Source of the DNA: Apoderus coryli
Lineage: Eukaryota; Arthropoda; Insecta; Coleoptera; Attelabidae
Length of the DNA stretch: 64,000 nucleotides
Direction of reading: 5' to 3'
NCBI GenBank assembly: GCA_911728435.2
Contig: OU452198.1
Coordinates: 4,154,001 to 4,218,000, forward strand
A program made the translations under genes and the position numbers. Numbering within the stretch: the first letter of the stretch is position 1; every line of letters starts with the position of its first letter. Shown here piece after piece: positions 1 to 11,430 of the stretch. The notes under the pieces were generated by a model. It was given only the letters and a program-made list of their open reading frames with translations. It was not told the origin of the DNA and searched no databases.

Positions 1-1804
1 AAGAGGGTAAGTGACAGAACGCTGGCTTCCTATTTTCTTCTTAAGAGTTGTTCAATTGAGTTGATAAGTCCTCATTAAAGAAGGGCAAATATGCATAAGA
101 ATATGCATGTACTTTATTCAAAATATGCAAAAACAAATTGAAAAATATGCAAAAAGGGATATTAAAAAAACATTATTTACAATATTATTATAATAACAAT
201 AATAAAATGTAATTTATTGGTACAAAACAAACTTCTTTCTACGTCAACTGACGTAATTTAAACTGCTTACGATTTTTAGTTTTAGATCTGAATCATTAGA
301 TTCATCAACATTGTAACCATTTTGAATTAGCTGGTGTTGTTTACATTCAGAATTACGAATAATTATATTAATTCCCATACGAAACTTTGAAAACGTCGAA
401 TATGATTAAGAAACTTTATAAAAATTCACTGCTTCAGAATGAAACTGAAATGGACTTAATCTTTACACTGGTATACTTTAAAACAAAAACTAGAAAATAA
501 TTCTTAACTGTGAAAAATCCAAGCCCAAAACAAATTAAAATATTTACTTTAACTTTATAAAATTAGAAATCACATCTGAACAGAACTCAAGCTAAAACGA
601 ATCTAATCTCGCCAGTCCGATTGTGTATATCCTGGACATAGCCAATAAGAAAAATGCATTTTTAAAATTACTTTAATTTAACTGTAATTATGATTATTGA
701 TTACTAAGATGTCTTATGTTGGAGATTTTTCAGAAGATCAACAAGACACTACCGTTTGTAAAGTCAGGCACAATACGATTATATAATGACTCCTTAATCT
801 CCAGAAAAGCTAACTGAATGAAAACTCATGTTATAATGGCCCGTTAATATATATTCTTTGACATGGGAAACCTTGTTAACTCCCCAACTGCCTATGTATA
901 TATAAGAATAGTCTGACATTTAATCGGCAAGTATTTCGATAATGTTGAATGTGAAGATTGACCATCCTATAACTGAAACATGTCATTCTTCGAACAAGAA
1001 AACATAGTCATCTGTTTCTAGTCCACTTTATCTTTGCAGAGTGTTTATTGCTTTTCGAGTAAAAAGGGACTTTTCTAGGTATCAATTCTTTTATCACATA
1101 GAAAAAGGCACCCAAGATAATATTTATTATTTCCAGTATAATATTTACAAAAATATTAGACTTCCAGACACGTTAGGTATAAAACTAAGAGAAACTATCC
1201 TAAACTACCCAAATATATATACAGGGTAAGACAAAAGTATATTCTATTGCCAGTGTGTCTTTGTTTTGTTACAACATTTCCCATTAAAATGTTTGCTACT
1301 CCTACATAAATAACAACACTTCTTTAAATTTTTCAAATATTTCTTCCCCAATTCTACCCTGGACATTTCTGATAGTTGACTAAGAGCCTCTTACTAATTA
1401 CGTGCTTTGGTAAATTGTAAATTACATGCATCTAGTTCAGTCATTTAGACATGCATTTGCATTTTATAAACGAAAGCTGTTGATCAATTTGCTTAGTTTC
1501 ACAGATTTCTTTTGCATCTAAAAGTGATTGACAGGAATCATTTGACAAATCTGACAAATATTCTCTAATAAATTGCAGCTTCCAGCCTTCTTCTTGTTAA
1601 AACAGGCTGAGGTGGAAGCGAAGTGTTTTTTTTTTTCTACACTGGAAGTTAAAACATTAACAAGTGGAATTTTTTTTCTATTCTCTTCGGCAACCCTGTT
1701 TAGGCCATGTTATATGTATTAGTTGTTGGAAAATATTTTAAGTTTTGACCCGCCTTTACCATGTAAGGACTTCATAATTGCAAAATTTAAAATATAGTAA
1801 CAAA
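1..1804. other. AT-rich non-coding stretch, nothing recognised
   Basis: I see no convincing coding exon, RNA gene or terminal repeat here. A 62-codon open frame at 1041-1229 has no recognisable motif and no good start. Because the KDM4 exon at 4031 begins with a splice acceptor, this stretch may be KDM4 intron, but no PHD or Jumonji exon is visible in it. Confidence 0.5.
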
Positions 1805-1897
1805 TCAGTTAATTAAATGTTGGAAATGTCCACCGTTAACTTCAATGCACGCAGCAATTCTTCGAAGCATTGACTGTCTAACTCGCAGGAAAATGTA
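1805..1897 (-). pseudogene. C-terminal scrap of a mariner-like transposase
   Basis: Read on the minus strand, this gives a frame ending at a TGA (complement of 1805-1807) with a tail of the type RQSMLRRIAACIEVNGGHF. Such an R-rich segment followed by GGHF is typical of the extreme C terminus of Tc1/mariner-superfamily transposases. The frame stops abruptly at 1898, where an ATT/TAA-repeat LINE tail begins, so a LINE seems to have inserted into or next to an older DNA transposon. The rest of the transposase is not visible. Confidence 0.45.
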
Positions 1898-3905
1898 TTA
1901 TTATTATTATTAGTTCAGACAGTAAGCGGTGAAACCGATGAGACTGTCGCCCGATTTGTAAAAGATAAAACTCGGTTTAGTGCATAAAAACTCGACGATT
2001 TACTATAACGAGTAGTGGATCATGCAGCTGCCCCGATCTTTAAGCGTAATGTCCAGTCTGTTCTTAAAACTATTCACTGTTGGCGCTGATGCAACCTCCT
2101 CCGACATATCATTCCACGCATATACCACTATTTCATGGAAAGTTTCATCGAGCAAGCTTGGCGCATCTTTCTTTGCACAATCTCTTGCTGTTACCACGTA
2201 GGCTCGGATTTCTATTAAGATGAAAGAGATCCAAGTTTATTGTGTAAAATGTCCGCTAAGAACCTTATACGTCTGTATCAAGTCGCCACGACGACGCCTT
2301 TCTTGAAGCGTTGTAAAGTTCAAAGCTTTTAGCCGATCTTCATATGGCAGGTGGCACAGCGCTTGTGGAAGCTTGGTAAATCTTCTCTGAATTCTCTCCA
2401 AAGCCTCAATATCCTTAAGAAAATAAGGAGACCATACACTATTAGCATATTCCAGGCTCGGCCTGACAAACGACTTGTACAGCCTCAGAACCATGTCATT
2501 GGACATTGATCTAAATGCTTTCTGGATCAAATACCACAATTTATTGGCCTTCTTCACTACCGCCGAGACATGGGTTTCCCATTTTAAATTATTGGTAATA
2601 ATCACGCCGAGATCCTTTTGCTGGAGAGTTGGTCTTAATTCGTGTCCACCAAGGGTGTAGGATATTTCGGGGTTATTTGGTCCAAATTCATTTATCCAAA
2701 TTCAACCTCATCAGCCAAGTTGATGACCAAGTCATCACTCTGTCGAGATCGGTCTGGAACACCTCAGCACTCTGCAGCGGATCACAAAACAGCTTAGAGT
2801 CATCAGCAAAGAAACTTGTATTTGCATTTATATTTCCCGTCAGATCCGATATGTAAACCAGGAACAACAGCGGGCCCAACACCGCACCCTGAGGCACCCC
2901 GCTGTGGACCGGCAGTCTACGGGAAATCCAACCATTCGCCCTAACCTGGAAACTTCTTCCTCTAAGGAAACCCTCAATCCATCGCAGGAGTTCTCCGCGA
3001 ATACCATAATGTTCCAGCTTCAATACCAGACGAGCGAATGGCACCTTATCAAATGCCTTCTCAAAGTCCAGGTACACCACATCAGTAGGCTGACCATCAT
3101 CGTTCTGTTTGGTCCACAAGTTAAGACATTCCAGCAGATTTGACTCTACTGATCTTGCCGGCATAAATCCATGTTGTTGGTTAGGAATAACGTTTGACTG
3201 CAGTAAAAATGGAGTCATTGCCTTCGTAATAATTTTCTCCATGCATTTGCACAGGGCACAAGTCAAACTAATTGGTCTATAATTTTCAGCATTGTATTTC
3301 TTCCCTTTCTTATAAATTGGTATGACTATTGCATTCGACCACCCATCTGGCAGGGTTCCGGTGTTAAAACAATTCTGCATTGCTCTTGTTAAAGGTTGCA
3401 ACAGTGGTTCAATGCATCTCTGGAGGAAAACCGGTGGGATCTCGTCCGGACCTGGGCTGGAGTCAGTCTTCAGTGCAGTGATAGCCTCCCTCACGTCGTT
3501 CTTTGTAAAATTGACAGTTGTCATTGATTGTGGGTTCCGGGTGTTTTGCGGTAGGGTAGGCATGTTACCGGTCGCTTCCCTGGTGAAAACACTGCTAAAC
3601 TGATCAGCGAACGTATCAGCGATTTCCATTGAACTCATTATCATTTCGTTGGTAACGTTTCTTCTCAGTGAAAAGATTGCAACATTTGAGTTCAACGATC
3701 TTCGTATGTAAGAATAAAATTTTTTGTCCGAACCACTTGCCAGTCCATTTTCATATTTAGTTCTGGCATCTGCTATCATTGTTTTGAGTTTATTGTTTTG
3801 TATTCTATACAGCACGTAGTTTTCATTAGTTCTCAATTTTGAGTACTTTTCCCACAAATTTCTCTTCCTTCGTATTTCCCTAAAAATACCACTGGAGATC
3901 CAGTA
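1898..3905 (-). mobile_element. CR1/L2-like LINE, 5'-truncated and frameshifted
   Basis: This is a reverse transcriptase of a non-LTR retrotransposon. The large open frame (3857 down to 2688) holds the RT palm and thumb: a P-G-PDEIPP finger motif, an NYRPISLT motif, YLDFEKAFDKV, SGVPQGAVLGPLLF and the catalytic FADDSKLF box. The next frame (2605-2237) continues with RPSLEYANSVWSPY and RLKALNFTTLQERRRRGDLI, and a third piece (2197-2003) is the C terminus. The last two features are characteristic of the CR1/L2 group. A frameshift near 2685 and a stop near 2237 make it inactive. The minus-strand 3' end has a TAA-type repeat (about 1898-1912). No endonuclease is present, so the copy is 5'-truncated; reading can be followed to about 3905. 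Confidence 0.85.
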
Positions 3906-4030
3906 CTATCTACTAATTTCTATATTTTTCTTAGATACAGGTTTATAATCCAAACAAAGCAATTTGCAATATAGAATGATTTATTAAAATTTAATGTAGC
4001 CACATTTTTATAATTTTTGGATATCTTCAG

Positions 4031-6718
4031 GTGCCTGTCAAAGTGGAAGACGTGATTTGGGCTCGTCACAAGAATTCCCGGTATTACAAGGCAACGGTAG
4101 CAGAGATAGTGTACGATGAAAAGTACTGTGTCTATTTCCCGGCGGATCAGAGCTTTTCGAAAGATGTTACCATCAATCATCTGGTCGGTTGGGATAAAGC
4201 TATGCGACCTAATATTGGGCAACGGTTAAGTGTACGATGGACAGACAATAATGTCTATGAGGCTGATTGCATTGGGAAGATCGAATGTGATGTATATAAG
4301 GTTTGTTTTGATCCTACTTACAATGACAATTTGAGTTTATATAAGAATGTATTTGTTACAGGTCGTATTTGAAGATTTATCGCAATTAGATTTACTTAGA
4401 GAAAGTATATATGCTCTTACAGAAAATATACCAAAGCGGATCGCTTCTAAAATGGTAAGTTTTCAAATTTACATTCTTAAATCAGCACAACACTGGGAGT
4501 CAGGGGTGAATTCCTTGATTGTAAAGAAAGTTTTATAGAAAATACACCCCTTGTACCAAGGACACTTCCACTGTTTAGTTAGCCAAACCACAAACACTAT
4601 GCCACAGCTTATACCGTGCACTTTATTTTCTCAACAAACAGTTTATCCGGTAAAATTTAGACGATATACATATACGAGGCAAGGTTTTTAAGTAAGTACC
4701 GTTTTGGAATTAAAAAAAGACGTGCAAAGATATCGCAATAATTTTATTTTTACATGAAGGCCTGTACCTTAATCTACTTTTCTACATAATTTCCGTGAAT
4801 ATTGAGGCACTTTTCATAACGTGGCACCAGTTTTTGAATACCCTCCTCATAAAATTCTGCCGCCTGACTTGTTAACCACTGTATCACAAATGTTTTGACT
4901 TCGTTATCGTCTTGAAGACGCTGACCATCCAGGTGTTTCTTCAAGTGCAGGAACAAATGGTAGTCGCTGGGCGCCAGATCAGGGCTGTATGGAGGATGAT
5001 CTAGAGTTTCCCATTTAAAAGATTTGATGAGATCTTTGGTCCGATTAGCCACATGTGGACGGGCATTGTCATGCAGCAAAACGATACCCTTACTCAAATT
5101 GCCACGTCTTTTGTTCTGGATTGCACGACGCAGATTGTTCAATGTCTCACAATAAGACGCTGCATTGATTGTCTCATTACGAGGCAGAAACTCCACTAGC
5201 AATACTCCTTTTCTGTCCCAAAAAACTGTGCACATGATTTTCCGGGCAGAAATTGTTTGTTTAAACTTCACTCTTTTGTGATGATGAATGTCGCCATTCC
5301 ATGGATTGTTATTTCGATTTTGGTGTGACGTAGGCCACCCATGTTTCGTCACCAGTAACAATTTGGTCTAAAAAATCTTCACCTTCATTGTGGTACCGCT
5401 CAAGGAAAGTCAATGCACTGCCTAAACGTTGGGTTTTGTGCAAATCCGTCAACATTTTTGGAACCCAATGTGAACACAATTTTCGGTAATTCAAGTTCTC
5501 GGTCACAATGCGATACAAAACACTACGATAATATTGAGGAAAGCAGTCGCACATTGATGAAATTGTATAGCGTCTGTTTTCTCTCACCTTTTCCTCCACT
5601 TTCTGCACCAAATCTTCATTAACGACCGAAGGACGCTTACTCCGTTCTTCATCATGCACATTTGTGCGGCCATCTTTAAATGCTCTCACTCATTTCCTTA
5701 CTCATAATGTTTTGTCCGTAAACTTCACAGATCTCACGATGAATATCGATCGGTTTTACGCCTTTAGCACTAAGAAACCGTATAACAGCCCGTACTTCAC
5801 AATCGGCGGGACTCACGATTGTCGGGGGCATCTTAAACACTCAGTAAACAACGTATACAATGAGGAATCAGACTGTAATGGCGTCAGTGCGTAGACAAGA
5901 GATGTAGATAACCAGCGCGCATGCGCGGAACGCCGACCGTGGCGCTGCGGCGGCGGAATCGCAAAACGGTACTTACTAAAAAAACGTGCCTCGTATATAT
6001 ATATACACACACACTTATCACTACTAGTTTTATAAAAAGAAGGCTGTTCACGACGCAAAAACATAACCAATAATTATTATCTCGACATTTTAACCGCCGG
6101 TCAAAGAGTCCAAACAAATTACTTTATTTTATTAACTAACATTGTATCCGCTATTGTAACTAACACAAAATGTAGACGGTATATTGATACGCACTGATTT
6201 AATTAGACCAGGTGTTACACATATGAACGAGAAGTCGAGGTTGCCAAATTTACTGTTTCACGGCTCTTCGCCGTCAGCGCAGACTTTTAAAATCTTGAGT
6301 GGATATTATAGTGTGAACACTTATTTAGTTTGAACGATCGAGGCGTACCGTTTTTGTGGAAAAATGTCAATCAGCAAATTTTGTCTATCTAGTAGATACA
6401 ATACCGATGTCAGAGTGATGAACTTTTATAAATTATTAATCAGCGAAAAATACTCTTAGTTCAACCGGATGCAATATTTTTATTACAATATACCGGGTGT
6501 GACAATAGCTAGCTAGCTGCTTTCATTGCCTATGTTTCGATTGATTTAGTTCTATCCAGAGGATGTTTACAGTGTTCTGGAGAGTTCTAATATGCGTTAA
6601 TTATTATTTTCAGTCACATGCTACTTACATGAGCCACCGAGAACATCTGTACGGTTTGGAACGTCCTCTCCCCGAGAAGCGACCTGTTAAACGGAAAGTA
6701 TTCGAAGATGAGTTATAA
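4031..6718 (+). CDS. Kdm4: KDM4-type lysine demethylase, last three exons (hybrid Tudor and C terminus)
   Basis: Three exons join in phase: 4031-4300, 4362-4454 and 6614-6718. All are bounded by AG/GT, and the reading ends at TAA 6716-6718. The first two encode a Tudor domain of KDM4/JMJD2 type: WARHKNSRYYKATV at the start of the first lobe, VRWTDNNVYEAD in the second, then VVFEDLSQ and ENIPKRIASKM. In the family this hybrid Tudor reads methylated histone tails, while the upstream JmjN/JmjC domains remove H3K9me3/H3K36me3. Those catalytic and PHD parts are not in the window and must lie to the left. The final exon gives a basic 34-residue tail (about SHATYMSHREHLYG to KVFEDEL). A mariner sits in the last intron. 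The terminal exon is part of a tandem triplication, so two further identical copies exist downstream. Confidence 0.85.
4675..5993 (-). mobile_element. Mariner element with broken transposase, TA target site
   Basis: The 1319-bp element is bounded by inverted terminal repeats (left begins CGAGGCAAGGTTTTTAAGTA; right is its near inverse) and flanked by TA at 4673-4674 and 5994-5995. The transposase reads on the minus strand from an ATG near 5831 (MPPTIVSPADCEVRAVIRFL). A frameshift after a MSKEM motif near 5690 leads into 5689-5309, and another near 5330 leads into 5361-4774. The catalytic triad of the mariner D,D34D family is still visible: VTGDETW, LLHDNARPH and APSDYHLF. Length and C terminus are normal for mariner. 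The element lies within the last intron of KDM4, in opposite orientation, and is inactive because of the two shifts. Confidence 0.9.
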
Positions 6719-7580
6719 TATCTATCGATAACTTAATTGTTACTAATCGATAGTCATTAATATTATTTGTTTGACGATAGTCGTCCAACTTGATAGCTTT
6801 TGTGTTAATTATTATTTTGTGAGAAGACTGATTGCGAAAGAACAGTTTGAAGGTGTTTTACTGAAAGGAAAACATTGTGCGGTTTCTAATTTATATTTTC
6901 CTACTTTGTATTTATTAATGAAGCAAAAAATTGGTGTCTTTTTCAAATGGTATTGAACGATTTCGAATGGTTTTTTTTTAATATATTTTTCTCTTAGTAA
7001 ATAATGTACTATTATGATATTTTATAGGGAAATTTGTATAGGATTTTGAGTTTTAAATTAAAAATTTATTTTTTTTATTATGAATTTTATGCGGAATATT
7101 ATTTTAAAAAGGAAATATTTGATATTCAAAAGCTTTTTATCGATAAATTATTATTTATGAAATTATTTGTTAATCAAGACACAATTTGAATTCAATTCTT
7201 GTTTCTAATGGAGACTAAACTGAACTGAATAATTTGATAGGGAAAAAATTACAGAGAATAGAAGAATACCGGAGATCATTAAAGAGCAGACACTTTAGAA
7301 GGTTCTTATAGTTTTGACTTTTAACTTTTAATAAATAAGTTTTTTACGTACTTGGCATCAAATGTGGTTTTCTTTTATTATTAGAGAAAATGGTTTAGTT
7401 GTTAGATTTTGCTTGTCTAAAAACGAAAAGTGAAGGATACCATAGTAGTTGCGCGTCTTGCTTTACCTGTCAAATTTTACATGTTGTGTATTGAAAATGT
7501 CAAAAAGTACCGTCTATTAAAATTTAGTAAATTTAAATAATAAATAAATTTTCGAAAATTTTGACTAGACTTGTATATAA
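6719..7580. other. Presumed KDM4 3' UTR and flank, first copy
   Basis: AT-rich sequence following the KDM4 stop. AATAAA-type signals occur (for example near 7330). A 61-codon open frame at 6771-6956 recurs in all units but has no recognisable motif and begins within likely UTR, so I do not call it a gene. Confidence 0.4.
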
Positions 7581-8247
7581 GATAATATAATGGCAAAGCG
7601 GACTGAAATGCTGGTTTTACCTACACAAGGAATTTTGTTTAATTTAGCAGGGCCCCAGTCTAATTCAATAGAACCCGACCGAGGCATGTGTCGACAGATA
7701 CTGACGAATTCGTTTCGCTCTTGTTATGAGCTCGTCAGAGTACCATAGTCGTTGCCCATCTACAAATATCGGCCTGCATTTAAGCACAATAGGATACACA
7801 GCAGTAGACACATGTAAACACGTATCATCTACATGTACATAGTAATGCATATCCTATACCATGCAGAGGCCGAAGAAACTCAATGTATAGGTAGAAGCAG
7901 TCGTATAAATAGAAATAAAAATAGTGTGAACACAAAACGCTTTTATTTATATTTATTTATATTTATACGCCTGGTTCTACCTAGGCATTGAGTTTGTTCG
8001 GCCTCTGCATCGTATAGGATATGCATTACTATGTACATGTAGATGATACGTGTTTACATGTGTCTACTGTTGTGTATCCTATTGTGCTTAAATGCCGGCC
8101 GATATTTGTAGATGGGCAACGACTATGTCGACCCATGCCTCGGTCTGGTTCTATTGAATTAGACTGGGGCCCTGCTAAATTAAACAAAATTCCTTGTGTA
8201 GGTAAAACCAACATTTTTGTCCGCTTTGCCATTAAATTATCTTTCAT
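7581..8247. mobile_element. Near-palindromic foldback element with ribozyme, unit 1
   Basis: Two arms of about 300-330 bp face each other. The left arm starts with a GGCAAAGCGGACTGAAATG segment, and the right arm ends with its inverse near 8215-8240. Both contain the same internal marks, such as GGGCCCCAGTCTAATTC and GCAGAGGCCGAA, and the arms run almost to a short AT-rich centre around 7920-7940. The left arm alone carries a 50-bp block that is a hammerhead ribozyme; the right arm lacks exactly that block. Hammerheads of this kind are known in Penelope-like elements and retrozymes, so I infer two facing ends of such an element. No reverse transcriptase is present. Confidence 0.7.
7697..7744 (-). 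ncRNA. Type I hammerhead ribozyme, unit 1
   Basis: Read on the minus strand, all core positions of a hammerhead are present in order. Stem I 5' strand GGUACU; core CUGACGA; stem II GCUC/GAGC around an AUAACAA loop; GAAA; a very short helix III (A-U, C-G, G-C) closed by AAUU; then the cleavage triplet GUC; then AGUAUC, which pairs with GGUACU (one G-U pair). Predicted self-cleavage is after the C of GUC. Very short helix III with an open stem I is what is known for hammerheads of Penelope-like elements and retrozymes. The call rests on core match and pairing, not on any assay. Confidence 0.85.
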
Positions 8248-8345
8248 TTATTATATTTACGGACACGAAATCCTTTTAATTATATTTGATTTTAGATAAT
8301 TTGTTAAACTAATGCCTATTTACGCAAATATTTTTACTACAACTA

Positions 8346-8829
8346 CAATGCAACTTCGTTACTCCGGACGAGCACGTGCAGCAATGATACTCCGGGCACC
8401 GATTTTTTTTTCGCATTTTAATTCGTTATAGGGCCAGCGCCGCATTCTCAGTTCGCCTTCCTCAGTACTCGCGTAATATTTAGAGTATAGGAATGTCTAA
8501 AAGAAATTCCGAAATAATAAACCGAATCGAAGCAGGAGAAAGTGTCAGATCTGTTGCTGCTAAATATGGAGTTGGAAAATTCACAACACACAACATATGA
8601 TATAGGTAAAAATATGGAAAAGCAAACATAATTTATTGGATGTTTGAAGATTTCAGAGCGAGTTCTGGAGGCTTCAGGAATTTAAAGACAGATTTCGTGA
8701 AAGACAACGGAGTATTTGCGAGGAATCGCTGTCTAGCAACGTTAATGCAAGCACTAATGCAAAAAATACTGATTCAGTAATTCGGACACACTTCTTACAG
8801 TTAATTGTCCGGCTAAAGAAGTTGTACTG
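8346..8829 (+). mobile_element. Internally deleted Tigger/pogo-like element, unit 1
   Basis: Flanked by TA at 8344-8345 and 8830-8831. Ends are imperfect inverted repeats: left CAATGCAACTTCGTTACTCC, right inverse CAGTACAACTTCTTTAGCC. An ATG at about 8493 opens a CENP-B/Psq-type helix-turn-helix start (MSKRNSEIINRIEAGESVRS, then VAAKYGVGK). Further on, pieces such as FRASSGGFRNLK match the next DNA-binding region. The catalytic domain is gone, so this is a MITE-sized (484 bp) derivative of a pogo/Tigger transposon. Confidence 0.75.
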
Positions 8830-9106
8830 TATTCATTTTGCGTGAAAAACTAATATTCGTAGTCCAAAGTACTCACTCATTGATGCAAGGTTTATTTGTA
8901 AGAGTATGCTTCATTTTTGGTTTTTGGACAAGCAAAAACTGAGTCATTAAATTTCACTTTTCTCTAATATTAAAAGAAACCATTTGATTTTATGCCCTAA
9001 GGAAGAAAACAATGTCAATGTCAAAATCATTGTTGTCATACACTAAAATCAACACGGATTTTCTGGTGCGTGATCTGACAGTTTTTAAAATTACCTATTT
9101 AATAAA

Positions 9107-10068
9107 GCCCGGTTTAGCCAACGTTTTATGTATAACGCAGTGAATATAATTTTGTGTGTAATAACAAAAGCGAGCGTTTATCCAACATATAGTCGTAAAA
9201 ACAAGCATAACCAAAGTGCCGAGTCAATCAAAATCTATGTTACAAAACATTTAAAACAATTTTGTAATTTTGTCCACAATTTTGCATCATACTTCATAGA
9301 TCTCCTATGTTATGTAACACAAAATGTGATATACATTCAGCAGTTTTATTTTTAAAAGTGTTGTGTACACCTTCGATACCGATACCTAAGAGTATTGATA
9401 CTTTTTAGACAAGTATCGGTAGAATCCATACTTGGCAAAAATGACGGGTATCGGAATCGTTAATTTTTACTATTTCCTCATCCCTAGTTACTTCCTCTTC
9501 TTCAATTATATGGCCTGAACTTCTGGGTAATTCGGCCAGATTAGGGAACACCCGTTACCTCGACAGGTGCGTGTACTAGGAGAAAAAAAAAGTAGAAGTC
9601 CTCAGCAAAGTGAATCTGGGTGAGATCCCATAACTTCTACTTTACACAAAAATACAACTTTAGGGAGCAATCCTCTGTTTTAGTCACAAGGACTCGGCCG
9701 TAGTCGTCGGCTTTCGGAAACGTTATTGCGGGAAATTCAAACTACGGCATAATTTTGTTCATAGGAGAGACATAATAATAATATTTTCATAATTTATATC
9801 ATAAAGTTAATGAAATTTCAATTATTATATATATAATATGCGATTATGTCAATAGTTTGAATTTTCTCGCAAAAACATGATTCCGAACGGCGACGACTAT
9901 AGCCGAGGCTGTCGCTATTCTTACTACAACATTCAAAGTTATGACTATTACAAATCATAACAACTTGTAAACGGTACCATTTGACATAATGTATTTTAAC
10001 TAGCTGTGCTTGTGACTATAACTATACACTAATCATATTCTTATGCTTATTCGGTGGCTAAACCAGCC
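9107..10068. mobile_element. TIR element with nested hairpins, unit 1
   Basis: Ends are short inverted repeats: left GCCCGGTTTAGCCAACG, right inverse GGCTGGTTTAGCCACCG. The interior has no recognisable transposase; a 75-codon frame at 9128 lacks motifs. Two nested structures are present. One is an 11-bp-stem hairpin at 9589-9643 (AAAGTAGAAGT and its exact inverse). The other is a 240-bp foldback at about 9685-9925 whose arms share GTAGTCGTCG and AAATTCAAACTA. I infer a non-autonomous DNA transposon of unknown superfamily; no clear target duplication is seen. Confidence 0.5.
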
Positions 10069-10179
10069 TTTAGACGACAGTTTGATTTTGAATAACTGCT
10101 TGTTGGTTGCAGTTTGAAATTTTTAATTATTGTGCTAATGCTAGCTTATTAGCTGTCCTCGCTTCGCTCGGGCGATCTA

Positions 10180-10575
10180 ATTAGCCACGGGCAGGCGTGA
10201 GTTTATTGTTTCTTTTACCTTCTGGACTTCACTAATAAATTTTAATTTCACATTCATTAATTTGTTGAGAATAGTCAATTTTATGGGTACAAATCTATGG
10301 TAATAAAAACCGTACGGTACTCTCCACTCATACTGTATATGATGCGTCTTGTTTGCAGATATTAGTGTGTTTAGTTCATGTAACAGAGAACAACTCCCAA
10401 CTTCTCTAGAAAACCAAAAACTACTTCTAATTTTCTTTGCATAGGTTTTATTGGTAATAGTTTCAAAGGAACGACTTTGACTTAAAACACGCAGTACCTG
10501 ATTAAATACTTTAGGAACCGTTTGTGTTACTTTATTACCGTGGTCAGGATGTATTTTTCAGGTCAGGTTCTAAAC
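10180..10575 (-). pseudogene. Broken ORF with J-domain-like HPD motif, unit 1
   Basis: Homologous to the better preserved copy in unit 2. In unit 1 an insertion and a deletion break the frame further. I do not recognise the parent gene. Confidence 0.35.
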
Positions 10576-11430
10576 AATTCCATTAAGTTTTCTATTAGAC
10601 AATACTTAAGTGATTTTTAATATAGTTTCAAACGCAAACTTCCCAAGTTTCTCTATAATAATAATGAAAATCCCTCTTAATACACGATAAGTTTAAACTA
10701 TGAAAAAAGGTCACACTGCTTTTGTGTTTTAAGCATTGACAATGTTCTGTGTATTTATTATTCATTAACCTTTAGTATTGTGTAAAAAAATTATGTGATG
10801 ATTTGCTTTGTCTTAATTATTATCAATCTGTATTAATTAGTTACTAGTATCGTATCTACTGTTTCAGAGTTATTCTTTCTTTATTTTTTTTATTAGACTA
10901 GTTAGGTATTTTTGTGTGTGATATTTAAAATAAAACTTTTTGACATAGTATGTATTTATTTTGTGACATAATAATGAATTGGTGTGTTATAAAGGGACAA
11001 AGTTATATAATTATATATATATGTGATTCCTCTTTTTATAACATACGCTATTATATAATCTAGTACAGTCATCTTACTTTGTTGTAAAAATTGTAAAAAG
11101 TTACTATTAAAATAATAATTAATTATGTTGTTAGTCTCAATGCAAAATAAAATAAGTTCACACTAAAATTGTTTGATTTTGTTGTCTGTCGGTGATGCGC
11201 ATTCACAGGATCGATGATTGCCTCAAATTTCTCGAGAATTATAGGGGCAAATATCAAAAGTGACCTATCGATGTAAAGCAGATAAATAATGCTTTAAAAT
11301 GACACTCGACTCCTACTGCTATTTGAAATTTTAGCGGTTGTGTCCACCCCTATCACAAGGCTTAAGCGAATTCAACCAAAAACTAATGGGTTCATCCTAG
11401 GACTCCCCCTAACATGAGTTTACTATTGAA
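10576..11430. other. AT-rich spacer within unit 1, no gene seen
   Basis: Long AT-rich stretch with short AT microsatellites (near 11000-11030). Its counterparts at about 16531-17385 and 22486-23348 are nearly identical. I see no open frame, RNA gene or terminal repeat. Confidence 0.5.

Noticed and set aside
1041..1229. Open frame of 62 codons as a small gene
   Set aside because: Non-ATG start, no motif and AT-rich composition; no splice context linking it to KDM4.
6771..6956. Open frame repeated in the three units (also 12699, 18654)
   Set aside because: Lies in the presumed KDM4 3' UTR; repetition is explained by the triplication, not by coding constraint.
8021..8299. Open frames in the foldback arms (also 13968, 19923 and minus-strand counterparts)
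   Set aside because: The arms are inverted copies, so frames appear on both strands; no domain is recognisable.
9589..9643. tRNA or tRNA-like gene
   Set aside because: Strong stem but no cloverleaf, no A/B box pair and no anticodon arm.
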